A DNA stretch of 64,000 nt from Komagataeibacter xylinus. Lineage in GTDB: Bacteria > Pseudomonadota > Alphaproteobacteria > Acetobacterales > Acetobacteraceae. Location: contig NZ_QQBI01000012.1 in assembly GCF_004302915.1 (NCBI RefSeq), forward strand, positions 1 through 64,000, in the 5' to 3' direction. The notes beneath the pieces were generated by a model. It saw only the letters and a list, made by a program, of their open reading frames with translations, made no database searches and was not told where the DNA came from. Of the stretch, positions 18,175 through 28,838 are shown in pieces (the stretch's first letter is position 1; each line of letters starts with the position of its first letter). A program made the translations under genes and the position numbers.

Positions 18175-18999
18175 TTATTTATCGATAACCTTGCGCACAC
18201 CTTCCCCCAACAGGTTAAAACCCAGAACCGCAAGCGTGATCGTAAGGCCAGGAAAGAGAGAGGGCAGGATGTCTATGCCCAGATAGCTGCGGCCGTCGCT
18301 CATCATGGCACCCCATTCTGGTGTGGCGGGCGCAACGCCCAGCCCAAGGAAAGACAGGCTCGATGCCGCCAGGATCACCGATCCGGCTGTAAGCGTGGAT
18401 TGCACAAGTATCGGTCCCAGGGCGTTGCGCATGACATGCACGTACAGGATCCGCCATGTTCCAGCCCCCAGCGTGCGGGCGGCTTCCACATATTCCGCGC
18501 GTTGCAGGGCCTGCGTCAGGTTATGCGCCAGACGGACATAAACGGGTATGGAAAATACGGAGATCGCCAGAAGCATGTTGAAAAAACCCGGCCCCAGCAG
18601 GCTCAGGATCAGCAGCGCCAGCACGATACCGGGAAAGGCGAAGATGATATCGACAACCCACATGACCGCCTGCTCCACATATCCCCCCACCAGCGCAGCC
18701 AGCATGCCCGCCAGCGTGCCCATGGCACACGAAACAAGGATGCAGATGCAGACCTCGGCCAGGGAATAGCGCGTGCCATAGACGATCCGGCTGAAAATAT
18801 CACGCCCGAACGCATCCGTGCCGAACGGGTGCGCTGCTGACATGGGCTGAAACGTGGCATACAGATCCTGTGCCAGCGGGTCAGCCGGGCTGATGAGCGG
18901 GGCAAGGAGCGCGCCAAGCACCATAAATGTAATCAGCACCACCCCCGCCAGCAACGAAAGCGGCAGGCGCGCGATCAGGGTGCGAAATGAACCGGTCAT
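18175..18999 (-). CDS. Peptide-type ABC transporter permease, DppC/OppC family
   Basis: This 274-aa inner membrane permease has the family features: an N-terminal TM (LLAGVVLITFMVLGALLAPL), HPFGTDAFGRDIFSRIVYGT, and the cytoplasmic coupling segment EAARTLGAGTWRILYVHVM. I chose ATG 18999 because the upstream in-frame extension lies inside the preceding gene and does not resemble the family. It is the last gene of the minus-strand operon binding protein-DppB-DppC; the two ATPases needed are in the divergent operon at 24.2-26.2 kb. The transporter probably carries peptides, possibly cell-wall peptides given the neighbours. Confidence 0.88.
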   Translation of the reverse strand: MTGSFRTLIARLPLSLLAGVVLITFMVLGALLAPLISPADPLAQDLYATFQPMSAAHPFGTDAFGRDIFSRIVYGTRYSLAEVCICILVSCAMGTLAGMLAALVGGYVEQAVMWVVDIIFAFPGIVLALLILSLLGPGFFNMLLAISVFSIPVYVRLAHNLTQALQRAEYVEAARTLGAGTWRILYVHVMRNALGPILVQSTLTAGSVILAASSLSFLGLGVAPATPEWGAMMSDGRSYLGIDILPSLFPGLTITLAVLGFNLLGEGVRKVIDK

Positions 19000-19012
19000 G
19001 GCAGCTTGTCCT

Positions 19013-19933
19013 TCAGCTATGCCGTGCCTGGGGATCGATCCGGGAAATGACGATGTCGGCCACAAGGTTGACCAGTATGACCGACAGCACCGCAACCAGT
19101 GTCACGCCCTCAATCACGGGATAATCGCGCCAGCGCACGGCCTCGATCATCAGGTGGCCAAGGCCGGGCCAGCCAAAGACCGTCTCGGTCACCACCGCCC
19201 CGCCAATGACACTGCCAAGGTTCATGCCAATCACGGTCACGACCGGGGGCAGGGCATTGGGCAGGGCATGACGCAGGCACAGGCGCATGAGGCCCACACC
19301 CCTGGCGCGGGCGGTGCGGATGTAATCACGTGACAGTACGGCAAGCATGCTGGCACGTGTCATGCGGCCGATCAGGGCCATGGGCATCAGCGCCAGGGTC
19401 AGCGATGGCATGAGCAGGCTGGACCATGAATGCGCGCCCATAAGGGGCAATAACCCAAGGCGGACGGAAAACAGCTCCATCAACAGCAGCGCGAACCAGA
19501 AATTGGGCACCGATGCCAGCACAATCGTCATGCCCATGAAGATCCTGTCCCATATGCCATCCTCGAACATCGCGGCGGCCAGACCACCGGGAATGCCAAA
19601 ACACAGGGCAAGGGCATAGGCGCTCAGCCCCAGCAGCAGCGTATAGGGAAAATGATGGGCAATTTCCTGCCCCACGGGCTGCCGCGATTCAATGGAAATG
19701 CCAAGATCACCAACCAGCGCACCCCGCATGAACGTGCCATATTGCCGCAGGGCCGGGCGGTCGAGCCCAAGGCTGTGATGCACGGCATCAACCGTGTCCT
19801 GCGTTGCGGCGGTTCCGGCCAGCATGCGCGCCGGATCGCCCGGCAGGTGGCGGACCGCGACAAAAACCGCGAACGAGACCACCACCATCACGACCGGCAG
19901 CATCAGCACCCTGTTGATGAGGCGCGCGTTCAT
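19013..19933 (-). CDS. Peptide-type ABC transporter permease, DppB/OppB family
   Basis: This 306-aa permease starts MNARLINRVLMLPVVMVVVS and shows HLPGDPARMLAG, about six membrane segments, and the coupling loop RDYIRTARARGVGLMRLCLR. It overlaps the binding protein gene by four bases and is followed by the DppC-like gene after 13 bp, so the three are one operon. The DppB-type N-terminal periplasmic loop (LGLDRPALRQYGTFMRGAL) is typical. Confidence 0.9.
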   Translation of the reverse strand: MNARLINRVLMLPVVMVVVSFAVFVAVRHLPGDPARMLAGTAATQDTVDAVHHSLGLDRPALRQYGTFMRGALVGDLGISIESRQPVGQEIAHHFPYTLLLGLSAYALALCFGIPGGLAAAMFEDGIWDRIFMGMTIVLASVPNFWFALLLMELFSVRLGLLPLMGAHSWSSLLMPSLTLALMPMALIGRMTRASMLAVLSRDYIRTARARGVGLMRLCLRHALPNALPPVVTVIGMNLGSVIGGAVVTETVFGWPGLGHLMIEAVRWRDYPVIEGVTLVAVLSVILVNLVADIVISRIDPQARHS

Positions 19934-21486
19934 GGATGCGGCTGCCGGTTACGGGTGACATGCGTGATGTCCAGCGCCCCATCCGGCCGCACCACCAGCC
20001 CGGATATGTCCGCACGCATGCCAACCAGCGTATCACGGGTATAGATCAGCACCGCAGGCGCATCGTGCATGATCATCTCCTGTATCTGTGCATAGATGGC
20101 TTTTCGTTTGTCCTCGGATGGTTCCACGGCCCCGGCATTGATCAGCGCATCCACGCCCGGATCATGGAAAAAGCCGAGATTTGCCCCCGCAGGTGCGGCG
20201 GATGCCCCATGGAACAGGGGGCGAAGCTGCATGTCCGGTATGAACCCCGATGACCATGACGCCAGCACGCCATCGAGTTGCAGCGCTGCCTTCTGTGCGG
20301 GATCGGCGAATGCCTCGGATGCATAGACGCCGCCCTCCAGCCGTGAAATCTGCAGGGTGATGCCGGATTTCTTCCACATGTCCTGCAAGGCCTCGGCAAG
20401 GGGTTCGTCCATGTCCTGCACGGCAAGGCTGAACGTGATGCCCGATGGCGATCCGGCTTCGGCCAGCAGGGCGCGCGCACGCTGCGGGTCGTATTGCGGA
20501 TCGGGCGCATAACTGACGAAATAGGGGGAAACCGGCTGCAGCGGGGATCGGGCGGGTTGCCCCCTGTCGCGCAGCAGGGCATGGACCAGTGCCTGCCGGT
20601 CGGTCGCGTAATTCAGCGCCTGCCTGATGCGCCTGTCTGCCCCTGCGTGCCGGTCCATGTTGATGGCGATCCAGTACAGTGGCCCATTGGGGTCATCATG
20701 GATCACGAAGCGTGGATCGCTTTCCATCCGCCGGGCATAAAGCGCTGGCAGGTCACCTACGATATCGGTGTCACCTGTATGCAGCGCCATATCCATGACC
20801 GATGGCTCCGCCGACCATATCCAGCGCACGCTGGCCAGGTCCGGTGGCGTGCCCCAGTAATCCGGGTTGCGCGCCTGCCTGACATATTCCGAGCTTTTCC
20901 ATTCATCAAACCGGAACGGCCCGGTTCCGTCTGCATGCCGCGCCAGGGAGGCGCCCGCATAGGGCGATGTCACGCAGGCCTGGCTGAAGGAAAGCAGCAG
21001 CAGGAAATCAGGGTAGGGGCGGCGCAGGGAAAAACGCACCGTCATGTCATCATCCGTGGTCGTGACCGTATCGACCACGGCCCTGAAGCGGCTGCTGCCC
21101 GCCAATGGGGCGTTCATGTCCAGCAGGCGGCGGAAACTGTGCACGACGCCTGCTGCCGTCATGGTGTGGCCGTCATGGAATTTGACATTGCGGCGCAGGA
21201 CAAAGTCCCACGTCGTGCCCTGCGGGTCATGGCGCCACGAGACCGCCAGCAGGGGATGGATCGTGCGATCCGCATCGGCGCGCACCAGTCCTTCATACAT
21301 CGCGCTCAGGATGGAAGAGGTATCGGTCGCCATCTGGTCCGCGGGGTCCATGCTGCGCGGGGGCTCGGGCTGCATGATGGTCAACGCCCCTGCGGCCCCG
21401 GCGCCTGCATGGGCCGGGGCCGCCATCGCGCCGGTACAGGCGATGAGCGCGGTCAGCAGCACAGGGAGGCGGCAATGGCAGTGCAT
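19930..21486 (-). CDS. Periplasmic substrate-binding protein, family 5 (peptide type)
   Basis: This 518-aa secreted binding protein has a signal peptide (LPVLLTALIACTGAMAAPAHA) and the SBP_bac_5 fold: MQPEPPRSMDPADQMATDTS, SWRHDPQGTTWDFVLRRNVK (the family signature for W.F.LR..V.F.DG), YWIAINMDRHAG, RRIRQALNYATDRQ. Such proteins deliver di- or oligopeptides, and some bind murein tripeptide or anhydro-muropeptides. It is the first gene of the minus-strand operon, facing a ROK regulator. No lipobox is seen, so it should be a free periplasmic protein. Confidence 0.88.
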   Translation of the reverse strand: MHCHCRLPVLLTALIACTGAMAAPAHAGAGAAGALTIMQPEPPRSMDPADQMATDTSSILSAMYEGLVRADADRTIHPLLAVSWRHDPQGTTWDFVLRRNVKFHDGHTMTAAGVVHSFRRLLDMNAPLAGSSRFRAVVDTVTTTDDDMTVRFSLRRPYPDFLLLLSFSQACVTSPYAGASLARHADGTGPFRFDEWKSSEYVRQARNPDYWGTPPDLASVRWIWSAEPSVMDMALHTGDTDIVGDLPALYARRMESDPRFVIHDDPNGPLYWIAINMDRHAGADRRIRQALNYATDRQALVHALLRDRGQPARSPLQPVSPYFVSYAPDPQYDPQRARALLAEAGSPSGITFSLAVQDMDEPLAEALQDMWKKSGITLQISRLEGGVYASEAFADPAQKAALQLDGVLASWSSGFIPDMQLRPLFHGASAAPAGANLGFFHDPGVDALINAGAVEPSEDKRKAIYAQIQEMIMHDAPAVLIYTRDTLVGMRADISGLVVRPDGALDITHVTRNRQPHP

Positions 21487-21606
21487 GGGGGCACGATCAC
21501 CATATTGTTTCGATCTGTTTTTACTTATATCACATAAAAAACTTTCTTGACGACCAAAAGGTCAATCAATGATATAAATTGATCTTTACCCGTAACGGAG
21601 GCGCGC
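21487..21606. promoter_or_regulatory. Divergent promoter region of the ABC transporter and ROK regulator
   Basis: This 120-bp A/T-rich space serves two divergent operons. It contains TTTACTTATAT at 21520-21530, which also occurs upstream of the second ROK regulator in the same relative orientation, and a small dyad GACC-AAAA-GGTC at about 21551-21562. These are candidate ROK operators. A strong ribosome binding site (CGGAGG) precedes the GTG start at 21607. Confidence 0.45.
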
Positions 21607-22728
21607 GTGTCCTGCCGGTCGCATGTGCAGTTGCTACGCCTGCTTAACCAGTGCGGTCCCCTCAGCCGCGCGGAACTCATCCGTATGTCCGGGCTGAGCA
21701 AGGGGGCCGTCTCCATGGTGACGGCAGACCTGCTCGCCCACGGCCTGATCGAGACACGCGATACCGTGTATGGCGGCGGACGGCCGTCAATACGGCTGGG
21801 CATTGCCGCCGACAGCGCGTTCTTTGTCGGTATTTCGCTGGCGGACCGTCCGGTCATGGTGCTGGGAGACCTGCACGGCATGATACTGGACCGTTACGAT
21901 ATGGAACTGCCCGACCAGGTGATGGAAATCGGGGCCCATGTGCACCGCCTGATTGCCAGGATCGCACCCGAAGGCTCGCGCCAGGCGCAGCGCCTGCGCG
22001 GCATCGGCCTTGCCGTATCGGGTCTGGTGGATGAACAGGGCGGCATATGCGTGCGCTCCACCCTGACGGGGTGGGAGAATGCGCCGGTCGGCCCGCTGGT
22101 TACGCAGGCCTGCGGGCTGCCAGCCTATGTCGAGAATGACGCTAATGCCCTGACAGTCGCGCAATACAGGTTTGGCCCCATGCGGGAGGCGGCCTCCTTC
22201 AGCCTCATTTCCGTCGGGCAGGGAATCGGGTGCGGGCACATGTTCGGCGGCGAACTGTTTCGCGGGTTTCGCGGTGGCGCGGGGGAGATCGCCCACGCTA
22301 CCGCAGAGCCGGGCGGCCTGCCGTGCCTGTGCGGCAAGACCGGCTGCCTGGATACCGTAGCCTCCATGGCGGCCATCTCCCATCTGGCCACAAGGGCAGG
22401 GCTGCCGGGGGAACTGGAGCCGCTGGAGCAGCTTGCGGCCCAGGGCAACCTTGGCGCGGTCGAGCTGCTGCACCGCGCGGGCAGTGCCCTGGGCCTGATG
22501 ATCGCGCAGATGGTGCAGGTCATGGACCCGCAGCACGTGCTTGTCGTGCGCCAGGGCGGGGGGCTGGAGGGCCTGTTCGCGCGCGCGATGCGGCAGGCGG
22601 CGGAGGGTAACATCCTGCCGCAGCTTGCACCGCGCCCCCAAATCATGACCCACGATGTCACGGCCGATTCATGGGCATTTGGCGCCGCCAGTGTTGCGGC
22701 CGACCGTTCGCTGTTCCGCCAATTCTGA
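21607..22728 (+). CDS. ROK-family transcriptional regulator (NagC/Mlc type)
   Basis: This 373-aa protein has an N-terminal winged helix (LLRLLNQCGPLSRAELIRMS, GLSKGAVSMVTADLLAHGLI) and a C-terminal ROK sugar-kinase-like domain with the zinc motif CLCGKTGCLDT. Regulators of this type respond to amino sugars or their phosphates. The start is a GTG with CGGAGG six bases upstream; no ATG fits. It sits between the divergent permease operon and the M81-OppDF-CutC genes, so it probably controls both. The fold gives no specific ligand. Confidence 0.88.
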   Translation: MSCRSHVQLLRLLNQCGPLSRAELIRMSGLSKGAVSMVTADLLAHGLIETRDTVYGGGRPSIRLGIAADSAFFVGISLADRPVMVLGDLHGMILDRYDMELPDQVMEIGAHVHRLIARIAPEGSRQAQRLRGIGLAVSGLVDEQGGICVRSTLTGWENAPVGPLVTQACGLPAYVENDANALTVAQYRFGPMREAASFSLISVGQGIGCGHMFGGELFRGFRGGAGEIAHATAEPGGLPCLCGKTGCLDTVASMAAISHLATRAGLPGELEPLEQLAAQGNLGAVELLHRAGSALGLMIAQMVQVMDPQHVLVVRQGGGLEGLFARAMRQAAEGNILPQLAPRPQIMTHDVTADSWAFGAASVAADRSLFRQF

Positions 22729-22745
22729 TATGAGGGAAACAGGAT

Positions 22746-24185
22746 ATGCGTATTGCCGTAGGTGGCATTCATATCGAATGCAGTACTTATAATCTGGTGC
22801 CGACCCGGATGGAGGATTTCCGGGTCCTGCGGGGTGAAGCCCTGCTGCAGGCGCCCTATTTTGCGTTCCTGTCCGACTATCTGGCGCAGTTCATCCCGAC
22901 CCTGCATGCCCGCGCCATTCCCGGCGGCCCTGTCACGGCGGAAACCTATCGCGCATTGCGTGATGCGTTCCTTGACCGGCTGCGCGCGGCGGGGCCGCTT
23001 GATGGCGTGTACCTGTCCATGCATGGCGCGATGTATGTGCAGGGCATGGAAGACGCCGAAGGCGACTGGATCTGCGCCACCCGCGCCGTCGTGGGGGAGG
23101 ATGTGCCCATTTCCGTCAGCTATGACCTGCATGGCAACGTGACGCAGCGCATCATCGATGCCATCGACATGTTTTCGACCTATCGCACCGCACCGCATAT
23201 CGATGTGGAGGAAACGATGCGCCGGGCGGTTACGATGCTGGTGCGCTGCCTGACGCAGGGCATACGGCCCCATGTCGTGTGGGCGCCGGTGCCGGTCGTG
23301 CTGCCGGGGGAGAAGACCAGCACCGAGGACGAACCTGCGCGCAGCCTGTATGCCCGCCTGCCGGAAGTGGACCGGCGCGCGGGGATCTGGGATGCCTCGC
23401 TCATGGTGGGGTATGTATGGGCGGACGAGCCGCGCGCGACCGCGGCTGCGGTCATGACGGGAACGGATGCGGCGGCATTGCACGCGGCGGCGGTGGAAAT
23501 GGCCACGGCTTACTGGGAGGCACGCACGCAGTTCCGGTTCGGCTGCTGGACCGGCAGTATCGGACAAACGCTTGAGCGGGCGCTGCAGGCCACGGGCAGG
23601 CCCGTGATCGTTGCGGATTCAGGCGATAATCCGACAGGTGGCGGCGTTGGGGACAGGATCGACGTGCTGCGCGCGCTGATCGAACGTGGCGCACAGGATG
23701 TGATCGTGGCGGGCATCGCCGACCCGCAGGCAACCCGCGCGGCCTGTGCCGCCGGCGTGGGCGCACGCGTCACGCTGCCGGTGGGCGGTGCGCTTGATGC
23801 GGCGGATACGACCCCGATCAGCGTAACGGGAGAGGTCCGGTTCATCCTTGATGATCCGCACGAGCGCGAACGCCAGGCGGTTATCGACGTGGGGGGAATT
23901 CATGTCGTCGTGGCCGCGCGGCGCAGGCCCTACCATAACATTGCCGATTTCACGGTGCTGGGGCTTGATCCGCACCGGGCGCGGATGGTGGTGGTGAAGT
24001 CCGGCTACCTTTCCCCACAGCTCGCCCCGATCGCCAGTCCCGCGCTGATGGCGCTTTCTCCCGGGGCGGTGGACCAGCACGTGACCCGGCTGGCGCGGGT
24101 GCACAAGGCGCGGCCGACCTTTCCGTTCGACACGGCCTTTACATGGTCGCCGCGCGTCTGTCCCTCGGCACGAAAAGGGCGCTGA
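22746..24185 (+). CDS. M81-family metallopeptidase (MlrC-like)
   Basis: This 479-aa protein belongs to the MlrC family, named after the enzyme that degrades linearised microcystin in sphingomonads. Visible motifs are [15 protein letters not shown] at the N-terminus, [22 protein letters not shown], and [11 protein letters not shown], containing the conserved Asp/His residues thought to bind zinc. No signal peptide is present, so it acts in the cytoplasm. It is 17 bp after the ROK regulator and three bases before the ABC ATPase, so it likely processes what the transporter imports. MlrC cuts next to an iso-linked D-Glu; murein stem peptides contain an iso-linked D-Glu too, which suggests (inference) a role on cell-wall peptides. 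Confidence 0.88.
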   Translation: MRIAVGGIHIECSTYNLVPTRMEDFRVLRGEALLQAPYFAFLSDYLAQFIPTLHARAIPGGPVTAETYRALRDAFLDRLRAAGPLDGVYLSMHGAMYVQGMEDAEGDWICATRAVVGEDVPISVSYDLHGNVTQRIIDAIDMFSTYRTAPHIDVEETMRRAVTMLVRCLTQGIRPHVVWAPVPVVLPGEKTSTEDEPARSLYARLPEVDRRAGIWDASLMVGYVWADEPRATAAAVMTGTDAAALHAAAVEMATAYWEARTQFRFGCWTGSIGQTLERALQATGRPVIVADSGDNPTGGGVGDRIDVLRALIERGAQDVIVAGIADPQATRAACAAGVGARVTLPVGGALDAADTTPISVTGEVRFILDDPHERERQAVIDVGGIHVVVAARRRPYHNIADFTVLGLDPHRARMVVVKSGYLSPQLAPIASPALMALSPGAVDQHVTRLARVHKARPTFPFDTAFTWSPRVCPSARKGR

Positions 24186-24188
24186 CAG

Positions 24189-25219
<1,031 letters not shown>

Positions 25220-25223
<4 letters not shown>

Positions 25224-26209
25224 GCGCTTTCCCCTTGCTGTCGGTTCGTGACCTGGGCGTGACATTCCATGCGCCACGCACCCTGCTGGGCCGCCGCGCC
25301 AGAAATGTTCAGGCACTGGACAAAATATCGTTCGATATCCATGCGGGCGAGATAGTCGGAATCCTTGGTGAATCCGGCTCCGGCAAGACTACGGTCGGGC
25401 GGTGCATGGTCCGCCTGCAACAGCCTACGACAGGGCATGTCAGTTTTGAGGGACGCGACATTCAGGCCCTGTCAGGGGCGGATCCGGGGTGGTACTGCCG
25501 CCAGGTGCAGATGATTTTCCAGGACCCCGCCGCCAGCCTGAACCCGCGCCTGCGGGTGCGCGACATCGTGGCGGAGGGATTGGATATCCACCGCATCGGC
25601 ACGCGTGAAAGCCGCCGCGAGGCCGTCATCGACCTGCTGGCCTCGGTCGGCCTTGGCGCGGATGCGCTGATGCGGTTCGCGCATGAGTTTTCCGGCGGGC
25701 AGCGCCAGCGCATCGGCATTGCCCGGGCACTGGCGGTTGGTCCACGGCTGATCGTGGCCGATGAGCCCGTCTCGGCGCTGGATGTTTCGGTGCAGGCGAA
25801 AGTCATCAACCTGCTGCGTGGCCTGCGTGAACGGCTGGGCCTGGCGATGGCGTTCATCTCGCACGACCTGCCTGCGGTCATGTTCCTGTGTGACCGTGTT
25901 GTCATCATGTATCTGGGCCGTGTGATGGAAATTGCCCCGACAGGAGCATTCCGTACGCAGCCCTTTCACCCGTATTCACGCACCCTGCTGGCCCTGGCTC
26001 CAGGGCTGCGGCACGGTGGGGAAGGGCGTATTCCCCCAACGCCTGACCATGCCACGGCAGCGCCGGACCTGCACCATGGGTGCGCGTTCCGTAACCGCTG
26101 CCCCCACGCCGTGGCGGCATGCGCCACCGTGGTGCCCCCCTTGCAGCAGGTCACGCCCCAGCGGTGGGTTGCCTGCCTGAGACCGGAGATATTTCATGAC
26201 GCGTGTTGA
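25220..26209 (+). CDS. Peptide-type ABC transporter ATPase, OppF/DppF family
   Basis: This 329-aa partner ATPase shows Walker A GESGSGKTTVGRC, signature FSGGQRQRIGIARAL, Walker B LIVADEPVSALD, and the C-terminal cysteine cluster HGCAFRNRCPHAVAAC. With the OppD-like protein it powers the permeases encoded on the divergent operon at 18.2-19.9 kb. Its end overlaps cutC by 14 bp. Confidence 0.92.
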
Positions 26210-26921
26210 AATCTGCGTGGAAACCCCGCAGGGCATTGCCGCGGCCAATGCGGCCGGGGCTGACCGGATTGAATTGTGCGCCTCGCTTGGCGTCGGGGGG
26301 CTTACGCCGAGTGCCGGGCTGATGCGTTGCGCAGCACGGGGCCATGTGCCGACCCTGGCCATGATCCGCCCCCGTGCCGGGTCGTTCATATTCGACGGCG
26401 ATGAGGCTGCCGTCATGATCGATGACATACATGCCGCACGGGAAGCGGGGCTGAAAGGGGTGGTGCTGGGCGCGATCACGCCCGATGGGCATCTTGATCG
26501 TGATCTCCTGCTGCGCCTGTCCGGTCAGTGCGCGGGCATGGAGCGGACCCTGCACCGCGTGTTCGATCTGGTGCGTGACCCGGCCGAGGCGCTGGAGTTT
26601 GCAATAGAGGCAGGGTTTACCCGCATCCTTACCTCGGGGCAGTGCCCCACCGCGGTGCAGGGGCAGGCATGTCTGGCGCGCCTGAACGCACAGGCGGCGG
26701 GCCGTATTGTCATTCTGGCAGGCAGTGGCGTGAATGCGGGCAATGCTGGTGCGCTGATCCGGGCAACAGGCGTGGGCGAAGTCCATGCCTCCTGCCGGCG
26801 GAGCGTGCAGCTTGCGGCGGATGATGCCGGGTTTGGCTTTGGTCCGATGCCGGGCCTGACCGATCCTGATGCCATCCGTGCCCTTGTGGCAGCCGCACGC
26901 GGGGCGCAGAGTAGGGCATAG
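26196..26921 (+). CDS. cutC: CutC family TIM-barrel protein
   Basis: This 241-aa protein has the CutC hallmarks VEICVETPQGIAAANAAGAD and RIELCASLGVGGLTPSAGLM, then IRPRAGSF. The family was linked to copper tolerance in E. coli, but the biochemical role is unsettled, and it is often found near amino-sugar genes. Here it ends an operon with a ROK regulator, an M81 peptidase and ABC ATPases, and is followed by convergent anmK. This context favours a role in sugar or cell-wall salvage over copper handling (inference). Confidence 0.9.
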   Translation: MTRVEICVETPQGIAAANAAGADRIELCASLGVGGLTPSAGLMRCAARGHVPTLAMIRPRAGSFIFDGDEAAVMIDDIHAAREAGLKGVVLGAITPDGHLDRDLLLRLSGQCAGMERTLHRVFDLVRDPAEALEFAIEAGFTRILTSGQCPTAVQGQACLARLNAQAAGRIVILAGSGVNAGNAGALIRATGVGEVHASCRRSVQLAADDAGFGFGPMPGLTDPDAIRALVAAARGAQSRA

Positions 26922-26960
26922 ACCCTGTGCTGGTCGCCCCCGTTGGTCGATGAGGGTGGT

Positions 26961-28085
26961 TTACGCTGCGCCAGTTTTGCGTATCCATGCGGGCATGGGC
27001 ATCAGGCCCGCACAGGTCAGGCGACCGCCAGACAGGTTATCCGGCCCGCCCGTAATGTTGGGTGCGGAGATCGGCAGGCCGCGCACGCTGCGTGCGGCGA
27101 GGAAACCGAAACATTGCGCCTCCAGCGCATCCCCGTTCCATCCAAGGCGGTCCACGGGTTCGACCGGCGCCCCGAGTGCCGCCTGCATTGCGCGCATGAG
27201 CACGGGATTATGCCGCCCGCCACCACACACATACCAGTGCGCCGGGCGCGTGGGCAGGGGCGTGCGGCGAATGGCTTCGACGGTAAAGGCGGCCAGTGTT
27301 GCCGCGCCATCCGCTGGCGTGCAGCCTGATACCCGGTCGAGTGCCGTGGCAAATGCCTGCCGGTCCAGTGATTTCGGGGCAGGGCGGGCAAAATAGGGGT
27401 CGGCCAGCAGGTCTTCCAGAAGTGTCCGGTTGACCGTGCCCATCGCCGCCAGTTTTCCGTCCACGTCACATGCCGTGCCGGTATGGCGCAGGGCCCAGTC
27501 ATCGAGCAGGGCATTGCCCGGCCCGGTATCACAGGCATGGATCGTGCCATCCGCATCAACCAGCGTGATATTCGCGACCCCCCCGATATTCAGCACCGCG
27601 ACCGGTCCGGGCGCACCGTGCAACAGGGCAGCGTGAAACCATGGCACCAGCGGCGCGCCTTCGCCACCGGCTGCGACATCGGCACTGCGGAAATCATGGA
27701 TGACAGCAAGTCCCGTTGCGCGTGACAGGTACTGCGCATCCCCGATCTGCCATGTGTGGTGGCGGGCAGGGGCATGGAGGATGGTCTGGCCATGGAAACC
27801 GATCAGATCGACATCGGGCACAAGGGCCTGCAACTGCCGGGCCGCGTCAACATGGTAGCGGGTTATCTCGTGTTCTACGGCCTTCAGTTCCGGGCTGTCG
27901 GGGGGGAGGGCAGTGGCCTCGTCGAGAATTTTTCGGGCACGGTGGCGTAGTGCGGCCGGGTAGGGCAGGCTCAGATCCGGCCCAAATCCTTCAATCCGCT
28001 CGCCATCGGTGCGGATGACAGCAGCATCCACCCCGTCGAGTGACGTGCCGCTCATCAGGCCAATGACAGTGAACATATGTTTCAT
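26961..28085 (-). CDS. anmK: Anhydro-N-acetylmuramic acid kinase
   Basis: AnmK cleaves the 1,6-anhydro ring of anhMurNAc while phosphorylating it, giving MurNAc-6-P in the cytoplasm. The 374-aa protein has GLMSGTSLDGVDAAV, GFHGQTILHAP, NIGGVANITLV and DTGPGNALLDDW, all family landmarks. Its ATG at 28085 overlaps the gntR stop (ATGA), so it is translated after gntR in the operon YfeW-like/murQ/gntR/anmK. With MurQ, which removes the lactyl ether from MurNAc-6-P, it forms the core of peptidoglycan sugar recycling. Confidence 0.95.
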   Translation of the reverse strand: MKHMFTVIGLMSGTSLDGVDAAVIRTDGERIEGFGPDLSLPYPAALRHRARKILDEATALPPDSPELKAVEHEITRYHVDAARQLQALVPDVDLIGFHGQTILHAPARHHTWQIGDAQYLSRATGLAVIHDFRSADVAAGGEGAPLVPWFHAALLHGAPGPVAVLNIGGVANITLVDADGTIHACDTGPGNALLDDWALRHTGTACDVDGKLAAMGTVNRTLLEDLLADPYFARPAPKSLDRQAFATALDRVSGCTPADGAATLAAFTVEAIRRTPLPTRPAHWYVCGGGRHNPVLMRAMQAALGAPVEPVDRLGWNGDALEAQCFGFLAARSVRGLPISAPNITGGPDNLSGGRLTCAGLMPMPAWIRKTGAA

Positions 28086-28837
28086 TCCTGCAGTCCGGCA
28101 GCCCTGAGTTCCACCACGAAGTCATAAAGGTCGGCACGATAGGATGAGAATGTGACTTCAAGCACCCGGCCATCAGGCAGAAAGGAGCGTCTTTCGATAT
28201 CCAGTATGGCGCTCGGGGTATCGAGATGCAGCAGTTCGGCCTCATGAACGAAAGCCAGGCGCGAACGGATGCGTTGCAGCGCCCTGACCGGCAGAAGGTC
28301 ATGGTCCCTGAGGGCCGCGTAAAAAGAGTTGCCCACGCTGTCGGGGTCATCCAGGTACTGTGTTGAAATAACGGCTGTTTCTACCGCCATGGGCTGGCCA
28401 TTGGCCGTGCGGATCCGTTTGAGGCGCATGACACGGGCCGTAGGCGCTATGCCAAGCGCCATGGCCTCGTCGGGGCTTGTGCGCGCCACATGCTTGTCCA
28501 GCCATATCGAGCCGGGCTCATGGCCGCGCGCGCGCATGTCTTCCGAAAAACTCTGGAGGATGGAGAGCGGCTGTTCGATCCGGCCCGACACGAACGTGCC
28601 CGCCCCCGGCTTCTGGCTCAGGATGCCCGCGCCGACCAGTTCCTCGAATGCCTTGCGGATGGTCACGCGCGATACCCCGATCCGCTCTGCCAGTTCGCGC
28701 TCGGGGGGCATGGCATCGCCGCGCCTGAGCGCGCTGGTGGCAATGAGGTCACGCAACCGGTCGCCTACCTGCAGGTATAGGGGCTTTCTGTCATGCGGGC
28801 TGGGGGTTAGGGCCGTAAAAAGCTGTTCGGGTGTCAT
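28082..28837 (-). CDS. GntR/UTRA regulator (HutC subfamily; NagR/DasR-like)
   Basis: This 251-aa regulator starts MTPEQLFTALTPS; a longer in-frame start would overlap murQ. The winged helix is PERELAERIGVSRVTIRKAF, then ELVGAGILSQKPGAGTFVSG; the remaining part is the UTRA ligand-binding domain. Close relatives (NagR, DasR) bind GlcN-6-P or GlcNAc-6-P. It is placed one base after murQ and overlaps anmK, so it probably senses a phosphorylated amino sugar made by this pathway and controls the local operons. Confidence 0.88.
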   Translation of the reverse strand: MTPEQLFTALTPSPHDRKPLYLQVGDRLRDLIATSALRRGDAMPPERELAERIGVSRVTIRKAFEELVGAGILSQKPGAGTFVSGRIEQPLSILQSFSEDMRARGHEPGSIWLDKHVARTSPDEAMALGIAPTARVMRLKRIRTANGQPMAVETAVISTQYLDDPDSVGNSFYAALRDHDLLPVRALQRIRSRLAFVHEAELLHLDTPSAILDIERRSFLPDGRVLEVTFSSYRADLYDFVVELRAAGLQE

Positions 28838-28838
28838 G

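Noticed and set aside
22125-23567. A 480-codon minus-strand frame across the ROK and M81 genes
   Set aside because: The opposite strand holds two recognisable genes with good start sites; this frame has no motif.
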